DNA from: a virus
Strand: one strand, 5' to 3'
Length of the DNA stretch: 21,918 bases
Virus record (IMG/VR): IMGVR_UViG_3300020443_000005
Span: 1 to 21,918 of that record
In this document: one piece after another, positions 15,539-21,348 of the stretch
How positions within the stretch are numbered: the first letter of the stretch is position 1
How the letters are laid out: the number at the start of each line of letters is the position of its first letter
Notes under the pieces: model-generated
Seen by the model: only the letters and a program-made list of their open reading frames with translations
Told to the model about the DNA's origin: nothing
Databases searched by the model: none
Made by a program: the position numbers and the translations under genes

Positions 15539-15687
15539 TATTTTCCTTGACCTCGATATTTTTTCCAGATTCGTCTTTTGTGTTTGTTCTTCGGTCTGGA
15601 ATTTTTTGAACTTCCGATAGAAGTTCGCTTAGGCGTTGTTTTTGACTTTTTTACTTGTGTTAATCCAAATGCTGATCTTCTAGCCAT
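15538..15687 (-). CDS. 49-residue basic protein, conserved in marine T4-like phages
   Basis: The product begins M-A-R-R-S-A-F-G-L, contains K-R-T-S-I-G-S-S-K-N-S-R-P-K-N-K and ends W-K-K-Y-R-G-Q-G-K. I recall the R-P-K-N-K-H-K-R-R ... K-K-Y-R-G-Q-G tail from small proteins in cyanomyophage genomes, without a known role. The high Lys/Arg content (more than a third of residues) suggests RNA or DNA binding. The start codon sits only three bases past a late promoter box (15691-15698), so transcripts from that box at its usual start point would miss the ATG; read-through from the sigma70 promoter at 15983-16012 could supply the message. The stop overlaps the next gene's ATG. Confidence 0.75.
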   Translation of the reverse strand: MARRSAFGLTQVKKSKTTPKRTSIGSSKNSRPKNKHKRRIWKKYRGQGK

Positions 15688-15690
15688 TAC

Positions 15691-15698
15691 TATTTATA
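15691..15698 (-). promoter_or_regulatory. T4-type late promoter box
   Basis: TATAAATAG on the minus strand, in the gap between tRNA-Ile and the 49-residue gene. The box ends three bases before the ATG, unusually close; the standard start point would fall on the third base of that ATG. It may instead serve the genes farther downstream, or produce a leaderless message. Confidence 0.7.
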
Positions 15699-15727
15699 TT
15701 TTTGAGTTTACATAAATCTTGCGACAT

Positions 15728-15804
15728 TGGTAGGCGAGGTTGGAATTGAACCAACGACCTCCACCGTATCAGAGTGGTATTCTAACCTGCTGAACTACTC
15801 GCCT
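15728..15804 (-). tRNA. tRNA-Ile (anticodon GAT)
   Basis: Complete cloverleaf: acceptor AGGCGAG/CTCGCCT, D-stem GTTC/GAAT, anticodon stem CCACT/GGTGG with loop CTGATAC, T-arm GTTGG-TTCAATT-CCAAC, discriminator A and an encoded CCA. The anticodon GAT reads AUC and AUU. It lies one base from tRNA-Tyr and is likely made from the same transcript. Confidence 0.93.
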
Positions 15805-15805
15805 A

Positions 15806-15890
15806 TGGTGGGGAGGGATGGAGTCGAACCATCACAGTCTCAGACGGCTGATTTACAGTCAGTTGGGCTCGCCACTTGCTCAGCCTCCCC
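15806..15890 (-). tRNA. tRNA-Tyr (anticodon GTA)
   Basis: Acceptor GGGGAGG/CCTCCCC, anticodon loop CTGTAAA (anticodon GTA), a long class II variable arm, T-arm GATGG-TTCGACT-CCATC, discriminator A and encoded CCA. The outer pair of the anticodon stem appears mismatched (A opposite C), which does not affect identity. One base separates it from tRNA-Ile. Confidence 0.93.
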
Positions 15891-15893
15891 ATT

Positions 15894-15974
15894 TTATAAA
15901 CCATTTATTACCATATATGCGTATCCTCCTACAAATACTAATATGAATAACCAAATTAAAATTGTTTGAATCAT
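15894..15974 (-). CDS. 26-residue single-helix membrane microprotein
   Basis: A short frame between a strong promoter and tRNA-Tyr encodes 26 residues: M-I-Q-T-I-L-I-W-L-F-I-L-V-F-V-G-G-Y-A-Y, then a short tail ending N-G-L. It is almost wholly hydrophobic, consistent with one membrane helix. The ATG at 15974 is the first in the predicted transcript, only a few bases past the -10 box, with no clear Shine-Dalgarno site. The composition is unlike random AT-rich DNA only in being free of charged residues, so its reality is not proven. Confidence 0.45.
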   Translation of the reverse strand: MIQTILIWLFILVFVGGYAYMVINGL

Positions 15975-15982
15975 TTTCTAGT

Positions 15983-16012
15983 ATTGTAACACGATTTGAG
16001 GGTAAATGTCAA
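15983..16012 (-). promoter_or_regulatory. Sigma70-type early promoter for the tRNA/small-gene operon
   Basis: On the minus strand: TTGACA (16007-16012), 18-bp spacer, TACAAT (15983-15988). The -35 is perfect and the -10 is one base off consensus. The -35 overlaps the last codons of the halogenase gene. It would drive the 26-residue gene, tRNA-Tyr, tRNA-Ile and the small genes down to 14319. Confidence 0.8.
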
Positions 16013-17706
16013 GCGTTTTTGTGAATGCTATCTTTTGAATATTGATAGGGACTTGGAAAATCTTTGATTTCTTCATTCCACATCCTTTTTCTTTCTTCAG
16101 TATGTTGTATAAACTTTTCAGTCCATTCTTTAACTAACTGGGAGTATTCTAACTTTTTCCCGTTGCTGTCAAGAACATAAGAGAAAAAGTCGGCTTTATT
16201 ATCTTTTTGATTGTCCAGTAATGGTTCTAATTTATCTATAGGGTACCAATTCATACCAGCCGCTACGGCGTGAATACCAGCTCCCGTAAGATCAATCTGA
16301 AAGTTTTTGCTAACGTATTCACGATGAAAACCTTTAGAAATTCCAGTTGAAATATTGGTAAACATATCTTCGGGATAATCTCGGTTTAGAATGTCTCTCC
16401 AATATTCTGTATCATCTCTGTGAGAAAGTACGTAGGTAAATGCAACAACGTGGGCACATTCATAAAAATCATCGTGACATTTAGCAGTATACTCTCTCCT
16501 ATCCCATTCACTTATACGACCTCTTTTTAATGTTTTAACCAAATTAAATAGAAATTGATATATACTCTGTAATCCATTAGATTGTAATGGTTCTATAAAC
16601 CCAGCAGATAATCCAATTGCTAAAGTATTTTTAACCCACAATTTCGATTGAACACCACACCTCATTGGAATTAAATGATAATCTAAATCTTCGACATTTT
16701 CATAGCCCTTTTTTAGTAGATTGTATTTAAATTCTCGTAATGCGGCGTCCGTTGAAATAAACTTATCTGAAAATACATATCCTGAGCCCATTCTAGACCA
16801 TAACGGGATTTCCCATATCCAACCATTTTCAATCGCAGTACAATTTGTATAATTTACAATTTGTGTTTCTGGATCTGTATAAGGTATTTTAGTCGCCCAG
16901 GCATAATTGTTTGGAATGATATCTGATATGGGTATAAATGGAACTTCAAAGGCTTTAGTCAATAATAAAGATTTGAATCCAGTACAGTCTATAAACAAAT
17001 CTGCTTCTAGTTTTTGACCATTGTCCAATACAAGATATTTAATTCCATCTTCATCCAAAGGAATTTCTTTTACTTCTGCCTGAATATGAGTGAATCTATC
17101 AGCATACTTAGCCTTACAATAATTGTCCCTTAACCATATTCCAAATTTAGTAGCATCAAATTGATAAGCCCATCCGAACCTCCCATCATTTCTATTTTTT
17201 GGGTCTGACAGGTCAATTGAATGAAGTGCTTTATTTTGATTTACTAAAGCCATTACTGGCCAAAAAGTATCAGCAAAATCACTTGCTGGAGTTTCAGGAT
17301 AAAATAATTTTTTGTGTTGCCAGTCAAATGCTGTATACGGCATTTGAGAAGAGTTTTCATACTCTGTTGATTGTTTAGATAAAGTCGGCGTACCAAATGG
17401 ATAATGAAAATGACCTGAATCTTCACGATACCAATTTTCAAATCTAATACTTAGTTTATGGATGGCATCACAATGGTGCATCCAATCAGAGTCTTTGATC
17501 TCTAGCAATTTTAACCAGGCTCCTATACCATTAAAACCACTTTGTTCGCCAGAGACCGTGCTTTCTCCTACTCCAATAGTAGGATGATTAGGAGATTCTA
17601 CAACTGTGATCTGTTTGTCGGGAAATTGATTTAATAATATAGTTGCAGACATCCATCCAGCTGATCCTCCACCCACTATTGTAATATTTTTTGTTTCCAT
17701 AATCAT
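16009..17706 (-). CDS. Flavin-dependent (tryptophan-type) halogenase
   Basis: The 565-residue enzyme has the marks of the flavin-dependent halogenase family, which uses FADH2, O2 and a halide to make hypohalous acid that halogenates an electron-rich substrate. Visible: dinucleotide-binding G-G-G-S-A-G-W (12-18); G-V-G-E-S-T (45-50); the catalytic Lys in H-K-L-S-I-R-F (K84, equivalent to PrnA K79); the family motif W-I-W-E-I-P (296-301), which keeps the flavin site from acting as a monooxygenase; and F-I-E-P-L-Q-S-N-G-L with E372, equivalent to the PrnA glutamate that orients the substrate. All key residues are present, so it should be active. A related cyanophage halogenase (VirX1) has been characterised and iodinates varied substrates. 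The start at 17706 (or the ATG at 17700) lies just after the tRNA-Asp CCA; no Shine-Dalgarno site is seen. Confidence 0.93.
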   Translation of the reverse strand: MIMETKNITIVGGGSAGWMSATILLNQFPDKQITVVESPNHPTIGVGESTVSGEQSGFNGIGAWLKLLEIKDSDWMHHCDAIHKLSIRFENWYREDSGHFHYPFGTPTLSKQSTEYENSSQMPYTAFDWQHKKLFYPETPASDFADTFWPVMALVNQNKALHSIDLSDPKNRNDGRFGWAYQFDATKFGIWLRDNYCKAKYADRFTHIQAEVKEIPLDEDGIKYLVLDNGQKLEADLFIDCTGFKSLLLTKAFEVPFIPISDIIPNNYAWATKIPYTDPETQIVNYTNCTAIENGWIWEIPLWSRMGSGYVFSDKFISTDAALREFKYNLLKKGYENVEDLDYHLIPMRCGVQSKLWVKNTLAIGLSAGFIEPLQSNGLQSIYQFLFNLVKTLKRGRISEWDRREYTAKCHDDFYECAHVVAFTYVLSHRDDTEYWRDILNRDYPEDMFTNISTGISKGFHREYVSKNFQIDLTGAGIHAVAAGMNWYPIDKLEPLLDNQKDNKADFFSYVLDSNGKKLEYSQLVKEWTEKFIQHTEERKRMWNEEIKDFPSPYQYSKDSIHKNA

Positions 17707-17717
17707 TTCATTTCATT

Positions 17718-17793
17718 TGGCGGTCCGTATGGGACTCGAACCCATAATACCGGCGTGACAGGCCAGCGTGATGACCTATTTCACTAACAGACC
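17718..17793 (-). tRNA. tRNA-Asp (anticodon GTC)
   Basis: Cloverleaf: acceptor GGTCTGT/ACGGACC (one G-U), D-stem GTGA/TCAC, anticodon stem CTGGC/GCCGG with loop CTGTCAC, T-arm ATGGG-TTCGAGT-CCCAT, discriminator G and encoded CCA. The CCA end lies 11 bases before the halogenase ATG, so 3' processing of the tRNA would create the 5' end of the halogenase message. Confidence 0.93.
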
Positions 17794-17802
17794 GTGGGGA
17801 AA

Positions 17803-17872
17803 GATGGACGTCTTACTCGCTCCGAGCCTCTGGGCGACCCCGTCTAATATGCTCTAGTATACCTAGTCCATC
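17803..17872 (-). ncRNA. Structured, possibly tRNA-like intergenic RNA segment, unidentified
   Basis: The minus strand has a perfect 7-bp closing stem, GATGGAC with GTCCATC (plus 17866-17872 and 17803-17809), around 56 bases that can form three short hairpins: CTAG/CTAG (17854-17866, competing by one base with the closing stem), GGG/CCC (17832-17840) and CTCG/CGAG (17816-17826). This resembles a cloverleaf outline but has no T-loop consensus and no CCA, so it is not a normal tRNA. A TATACT -10-like box (17856-17861) with a poor -35 lies inside. It may be a tRNA-Asp leader, a degenerate tRNA or a small RNA; the identity is unknown. Confidence 0.35.
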
Positions 17873-17907
17873 CTTGATAGAGGTAATTACTCCTCCCTAT
17901 TGGGCTT

Positions 17908-17932
17908 AAAAAGCCAGACTCGTTTGCCTGGC
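17908..17932 (-). terminator. Rho-independent terminator after the oxygenase-like pair
   Basis: Minus strand: GCCAGGC-AAACGA-GTCTGGC (17913-17932, 7 bp with one G-U) followed directly by TTTTTAA. It lies 26 bases past the stop of the 269-residue gene. The 3' arm can instead pair as GGCTT-TTT-AAGCC with downstream bases, which could weaken termination and allow read-through into tRNA-Asp and the halogenase. Confidence 0.8.
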
Positions 17933-17958
17933 GCAAATCCACTCCCGTTTAGCTTTTC

Positions 17959-18768
17959 TTACAGAAAAAATACTTGATTTATCCTATTATAATCTGTGAA
18001 CATTCCAAGGTCTATATCTGCTTTATGAAGAACATCGGACTGATATAAGACCATTCTATTATACACCATATCAGCCTCAAATTCAACAGTATATTGTTTG
18101 TTAATTTTGTCTTTAATATTTTTAAACTGTTGCTCTTCAGACATAGAAGTTAATACAGGCCCCTTGATATCATATGTTTCACACATATTTTGCCTCCACA
18201 ATTCTACTCTATTTGGAGGGATACTCATTTCACCGTTATAACTATATAAATTTGTTCCTCCGGCACATTCGTCCGGAGTATTTAAATAAACTACACTCCC
18301 AAATTGATATGTGGAAGCTGTCTCACCATTCCAATAATCTTGATGAGGTATTTCAGCTAAAGGATTCTTTTTTATAAAAGAATCATTAGTACAGTTGACC
18401 ATAAACCCTTGATTGTCCCAATTTCTGTTAAATTCGTCAATATCAAATGGTCTATTTTTTATACGTAATGGAATTCTAAAACTCCCATCTTCCAGTAATT
18501 GTGTTTTTTGAACTTTTGGTTTCCATAGTTTATTATCACATAGGTCTAAATATAGATTATATAATTTTTCCTTTACTTCGGGAGTACCTAAAGATGCTCT
18601 AATTCCAGGAAATCCTCCTTTTAATGCCTTGTCATCACCATACTTTAAAGATTTGGCAAGTTCTCTAACTTCATCAGGATCCCTATAGAAATCATCAACA
18701 ATGATGGCTGATCTTCTTTTAATATCTTTAAATGCTACAACCTTAGCATCTCCATTTAATTCAAACAT
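17959..18768 (-). CDS. Fe(II)/2-oxoglutarate oxygenase-like protein, copy 2 (269 aa)
   Basis: The second of two tandem paralogs. It starts M-F-E-L-N-G-D-A-K-V, then I-I-V-D-D-F-Y-R-D-P-D-E-V-R (22-35) and G-G-F-P-G-I-R-A (51-58). This opening resembles small proteins (DUF6445-like, as I recall) encoded beside bacterial tryptophan halogenases. The candidate metal and cosubstrate residues of a double-stranded beta-helix oxygenase are in the right order: H142-Q-D144 (I-P-H-Q-D-Y-W), distal H248 (Q-S-D-V-L-H) and R262. It differs from copy 1 mainly by about 22 extra residues near 84-105. It follows copy 1 after three bases, without its own ribosome-binding site, so it is coupled. The substrate is unknown. 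A P4H-like hydroxylase or a chaperone-like partner of the halogenase are both possible. Confidence 0.8.
   Translation of the reverse strand: MFELNGDAKVVAFKDIKRRSAIIVDDFYRDPDEVRELAKSLKYGDDKALKGGFPGIRASLGTPEVKEKLYNLYLDLCDNKLWKPKVQKTQLLEDGSFRIPLRIKNRPFDIDEFNRNWDNQGFMVNCTNDSFIKKNPLAEIPHQDYWNGETASTYQFGSVVYLNTPDECAGGTNLYSYNGEMSIPPNRVELWRQNMCETYDIKGPVLTSMSEEQQFKNIKDKINKQYTVEFEADMVYNRMVLYQSDVLHKADIDLGMFTDYNRINQVFFL
18225..18267. repeat. Identical 43-nt block shared with 19044-19086
   Basis: Inside the oxygenase-like paralogs, 43 consecutive bases here equal those at 19044-19086, although the proteins differ over much of their length. A second block of 49 identical bases is at 18520-18568 and 19279-19327. 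Confidence 0.9.
18520..18568. repeat. Identical 49-nt block shared with 19279-19327
   Basis: Forty-nine consecutive bases encoding L-Y-N-L-Y-L-D-L-C-D-N-K-L-W are identical in the two tandem genes, including third codon positions. This points to recent duplication or continuing gene conversion between the copies. Confidence 0.9.
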
Positions 18769-18771
18769 CTG

Positions 18772-19533
18772 TTACATAAAAAGGATTTGAACAAGCCGAT
18801 GTGCATTTGTAAACATACCAATGTCTACTTCCATACTATGAAGAACATCTGCTTGATATAAGAACATTCTATTATATTTCATTTCAGCTTCAAATTCAGT
18901 TTTATATAGGGTGTCTCCATCAAGTATGTCTTTAAGGTATTTAAACTTTTTTTCTTCTGACATAGAGGTTAATACCGGTCCCTTAATATCAACAATATCA
19001 GCGTGTCTTTGTAACCACTCTGGTTTCTTTTTTGGAGAAATAGTCATTTCACCGTTATAACTATATAAATTTGTTCCTCCGGCACACTCCTCTGGAGTAT
19101 TTAAATAAATTACACTTCCAAATTGGAGTTTCGGATTTTCGCTAGGCAAATCCTCCCAATAATCTTGATGGGGTATCATACCAAAAAAATTCTGTTTTAA
19201 AAAAGTATCATTAGTAGCATTGACCATAAATCCTTGTATATCCCAATTACTATTAAAGGCTTCAAGATTAAAAGGTCTTTTCCATAGTTTATTATCACAT
19301 AGGTCTAAATATAGATTATATAATTTTCCTTTTACTTCAGGAATCCTGAAATGCGAACTGCTTCTAATTCCAGGAAATCCTCCTTTCGCGGCTTCCCCAT
19401 CTCCATACTTTAAAGATAAAGCAAGTTCTCTAACTTCATCTGGATCCTTATAGACATCATCTACAATGATAGCGGATCGTCCATTAATATCTTTGAATGC
19501 TGTAACTTTTGCATCTCCATTAAGTTCAAACAC
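18772..19533 (-). CDS. Fe(II)/2-oxoglutarate oxygenase-like protein, copy 1 (253 aa)
   Basis: First of the tandem pair and shorter than copy 2. It shares the opening (M-F-E-L-N-G-D-A-K-V, then A-I-I-V-D-D-V-Y-K-D-P-D-E-V-R) and keeps the putative iron and cosubstrate set: H122-Q-D124 in I-P-H-Q-D-Y-W, H232 in Q-A-D-V-L-H, and R246. The region Y-L-N-T-P-E-E-C-A-G-G-T-N-L-Y (143-157) is a typical strand before the distal half of the fold. The start is a GTG at 19533 that shares its first base with the preceding stop (TAGTG), with CAGGGA upstream as ribosome-binding site, so it is translationally coupled to the 101-residue gene. Both copies appear intact, so they may act on different substrates or as a heterodimer. 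Confidence 0.8.
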   Translation of the reverse strand: MFELNGDAKVTAFKDINGRSAIIVDDVYKDPDEVRELALSLKYGDGEAAKGGFPGIRSSSHFRIPEVKGKLYNLYLDLCDNKLWKRPFNLEAFNSNWDIQGFMVNATNDTFLKQNFFGMIPHQDYWEDLPSENPKLQFGSVIYLNTPEECAGGTNLYSYNGEMTISPKKKPEWLQRHADIVDIKGPVLTSMSEEKKFKYLKDILDGDTLYKTEFEAEMKYNRMFLYQADVLHSMEVDIGMFTNAHRLVQILFM

Positions 19534-19838
19534 TATCCCTGTTCAATCGATATGTCTTTTGTGTTTGGATCAAACTTTACTGTAAAGGTTACTTCTATTG
19601 GTTTAAGAGATCCATCTAAATTGACAATAGGTAATTTTCCGTCAACTACAGCCACCAATGCATCTTTAGCATTTGTGAATTCGTGTGCTGGATCAGCTTT
19701 GATAACTTTGTCTAATTCCTTTTTCGCAGTATCTGGAAGTAAATCATCAATCATACTTTCCACGTGTTCTACTGCTAAATCTTGTGCCTTGTCTACTACA
19801 AGGCCTGCAATTACATTAAATAATAATACGGGTAACAT
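19533..19838 (-). CDS. Small membrane-anchored or secreted protein (101 aa)
   Basis: Function unknown. Residues 1-15 (M-L-P-V-L-L-F-N-V-I-A-G-L-V-V) are hydrophobic and could anchor the protein or serve as a signal without a basic n-region. The rest is acidic and helical (D-K-A-Q-D-L-A-V-E-H-V-E-S-M-I-D-D-L), with a D-P-A-H-E-F-x-x-A segment I associate with conserved hypothetical proteins of T4-like marine phages, and ends in a beta-rich V-T-F-T-V-K-F. GGAGA lies 6-10 nt before the ATG. It opens the accessory operon, just after the gp32 terminator, and its stop overlaps the oxygenase-like gene. A holin-like role is possible but unsupported. Confidence 0.75.
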   Translation of the reverse strand: MLPVLLFNVIAGLVVDKAQDLAVEHVESMIDDLLPDTAKKELDKVIKADPAHEFTNAKDALVAVVDGKLPIVNLDGSLKPIEVTFTVKFDPNTKDISIEQG

Positions 19839-19860
19839 TTATTTCTCCATAATTTAAATT

Positions 19861-19882
19861 AAAAGGGCTCCTCTCGGAGCCC
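19861..19882 (-). terminator. Rho-independent terminator after gp32
   Basis: Minus strand: GGGCTCC-GAGA-GGAGCCC, a perfect 7-bp GC-rich stem with a GNRA-type loop, followed by TTTTAATTT. It lies 23 bases past the gp32 stop and insulates gp32 from the accessory genes downstream. Confidence 0.9.
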
Positions 19883-19905
19883 CCTTGAGAATAATCTCCG
19901 ATGAA

Positions 19906-20796
19906 TTATGCTTCAGCTAATTTGCTAAAGTAACTCATAGTATCATCTGTTGAACCTGGATCAGGATCTCCATCAAAAGGCAAGTCCTCAGATTCAGTCA
20001 TTGTAGATGTAGGTGCTGAAACTGATTCGGCTGTGAAAGCTGAAGTGTCGGTAGAAGCTCCGATTACTCGGGCAAACTTTTTCTTCAACTCTTCATAAGA
20101 CTTAAACTTATCTTCAGCAATCTCGGCTTCGAGTGAATAGAATCCATTATATAATGTCTCCATTTCTTCTTCAGTTTTCAACCATTGTGATGGCTCTTCA
20201 AAGCTGGATTTGTCATACTTCACAAAACCGTCTGCTTTGCGAGCCTTCAGTTTGAAGTTAGCTCCGTTAAATAGATTAAATACATTAACGGGAGATTCAT
20301 CTTCAAATTGCGGTTCACCAGCGGCCTGTATCATATCAAAAATAGACTTACCATACTTGAAGAGGAATACTTTCCCTTCATTTTCAGGATGGGCTTGATC
20401 TTGAACAACATAGATGTTGGAGATATACTGAAGCCTACGCTTCCTATCTCGTGCAATCTGCTTGTTGCTGTCAATACCAGAATTCCACAACTCTGAATTA
20501 GCTTCAGAAACTGGGTCCTGTTGACCAATAGTTGTGAGGGAATTCTCGATATACCATCCACCTTTACCTTTAAATCCGTGTGTATATATTTTTACAAACG
20601 GGAAGTCTTCCTTTTCTGGCGAATCAAGAAAACGAATAATAGCATATCCGTTACTTGACTTGTCACGTTCTAACTTCCAGTAACGGTCGTCTATGTATGA
20701 TTGGTTCGCACCACCACCGGCGGCGTTTAACTTTTCCATCATTGATCCTACGTCCTTTTTAGAATTAGAACGTTTCTTTAGAGCGGCAAAACTCAT
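19906..20796 (-). CDS. 32: gp32-like single-stranded-DNA-binding protein
   Basis: This is the T4 gp32 family (296 aa here, 301 in T4), which coats single-stranded DNA in replication, recombination and repair. The N-terminal basic segment (F-A-A-L-K-K-R-S-N-S-K-K) matches the cooperativity LAST motif region. The OB-fold core has Y-W-K-L-E-R-D, G-Y-A-I-I-R-F-L (51-58), H-G-F-K-G-K-G-G-W-Y-I-E-N-S (73-86) and N-I-Y-V-V-Q-D. The C-terminus is acidic and flexible (about 265-287), as needed to recruit replication proteins. In T4 gp32 a zinc ion is held by one His and three Cys; here H73 remains but the protein has no cysteine at all, as in other marine relatives I recall. AGGAG lies 9-13 nt before the ATG at 20796, and a terminator follows. 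Confidence 0.95.
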   Translation of the reverse strand: MSFAALKKRSNSKKDVGSMMEKLNAAGGGANQSYIDDRYWKLERDKSSNGYAIIRFLDSPEKEDFPFVKIYTHGFKGKGGWYIENSLTTIGQQDPVSEANSELWNSGIDSNKQIARDRKRRLQYISNIYVVQDQAHPENEGKVFLFKYGKSIFDMIQAAGEPQFEDESPVNVFNLFNGANFKLKARKADGFVKYDKSSFEEPSQWLKTEEEMETLYNGFYSLEAEIAEDKFKSYEELKKKFARVIGASTDTSAFTAESVSAPTSTMTESEDLPFDGDPDPGSTDDTMSYFSKLAEA

Positions 20797-20827
20797 AATT
20801 TACTCCTATTGTTTTGTTTAGATTAAA

Positions 20828-20856
20828 GGTGTGACTACACAATGCAATCACTTACC
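20828..20856 (-). promoter_or_regulatory. Possible gp32 leader hairpin (autoregulation candidate)
   Basis: In the 80-nt leader, GTGA/TCAC (20831-20834 with 20848-20851) and GGT/ACC (20828-20830 with 20854-20856) can form a stem with a two-base bulge; TGTG/CACA offers a competing hairpin. T4 gp32 represses its own translation by binding a leader pseudoknot and nearby unstructured RNA. The AT-rich stretch from here to the ATG would suit that, but no pseudoknot is shown. Confidence 0.3.
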
Positions 20857-20876
20857 TGATTTAGTTTTTATCCTGT

Positions 20877-21254
20877 CTACACAGGAGCAACGGGGTCAGT
20901 TTGTGCGGAGGGATCAGGAACAATCTTTAAATCTGCTCCTCCGGTTGGCGTTGCTACTGATTTAGCGATTTTGCTTTCGGGTGGTCTCTTAGAATTTGGA
21001 ATAGGAGACCCCTCGACTGGCTCAGGCGCTTCTGGCCCTTCCATAACAGACTTGATTGCTTGAGCAAATCCTGCTCTCGCCATTTCAAGTCGTTGGACTT
21101 CTTTATCAATCGCCACGAGATGTTCAATCGCTATCTTCGCCACGTTTGGTAATGATTCCACATTATAATCCGCGCCATCAATACGTACAGTAGATTTCTG
21201 TATATATGCGGGCTCGGTTGATTTTACTTTTTCTTCTTTCTTTTCTATTGCCAT
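20877..21254 (-). CDS. Conserved phage protein with helical core (125 aa)
   Basis: The 125-residue product begins Lys/Glu-rich, then T-V-R-I-D-G-A-D-Y-N-V-E-S-L-P-N-V-A-K, then a helix A-I-E-H-L-V-A-I-D-K-E-V-Q-R-L-E, and ends in a Pro/Thr/Ala-rich tail. A D-G-x-x-Y-x-V-E-S-L-P opening followed by a helix with Q-R-L recalls small proteins (DUF6447-like) in T4-like cyanophage genomes; the role is unknown. It is the first gene after the double promoter at 21297-21340. It lies 80 bases upstream of gp32 without a terminator between, so gp32 is probably on the same transcript. Confidence 0.8.
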   Translation of the reverse strand: MAIEKKEEKVKSTEPAYIQKSTVRIDGADYNVESLPNVAKIAIEHLVAIDKEVQRLEMARAGFAQAIKSVMEGPEAPEPVEGSPIPNSKRPPESKIAKSVATPTGGADLKIVPDPSAQTDPVAPV

Positions 21255-21296
21255 AATCTACTCTTTCTGGTATGGGATTAATGGTTATTCTCATTG

Positions 21297-21304
21297 TATT
21301 TATA
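21297..21304 (-). promoter_or_regulatory. T4-type late promoter box overlapping an early promoter
   Basis: TATAAATAC on the minus strand, 43 bases before the ATG at 21254. The box lies at the expected start point of the sigma70 promoter just upstream, so the same genes could be read early by host sigma70 and late by the phage sigma factor. Confidence 0.65.
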
Positions 21305-21323
21305 AAGTATTATTATACTTTAT
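21302..21323. repeat. Inverted repeat over the promoter -10 (operator candidate)
   Basis: ATAAAGTAT (21302-21310) and ATACTTTAT (21315-21323) are perfect 9-bp inverted arms around TATT. They cover the TATAAT box and the likely start site. Confidence 0.6.
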
Positions 21324-21340
21324 CCCTGACACTATGTCAA
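21312..21340 (-). promoter_or_regulatory. Perfect-consensus sigma70 promoter
   Basis: TTGACA (21335-21340), 17-bp spacer and TATAAT (21312-21317) on the minus strand, with no mismatch to the bacterial consensus. It is set up for strong host-driven early transcription of the 125-residue gene and gp32. A 5-bp inverted repeat, TGACA-CTA-TGTCA (21327-21339), overlaps the -35. Confidence 0.9.
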
Positions 21341-21348
21341 GTTTTTTT

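Noticed and set aside
15727-15969. Plus-strand frame of 80 codons over the tRNA pair
   Set aside because: It is the antisense of tRNA-Ile and tRNA-Tyr; the peptide is a known translation artefact of tRNA genes.
17833-17944. Short GTG-started frame in the intergenic stretch on the minus strand
   Set aside because: It runs through the terminator hairpin, has a poorly placed ribosome-binding site, and shows no sign of a real protein.
17794-17955. tmRNA, RNase P RNA, glutamine riboswitch or group I intron
   Set aside because: None of the conserved core sequences of these RNAs could be found; only generic hairpins are present.
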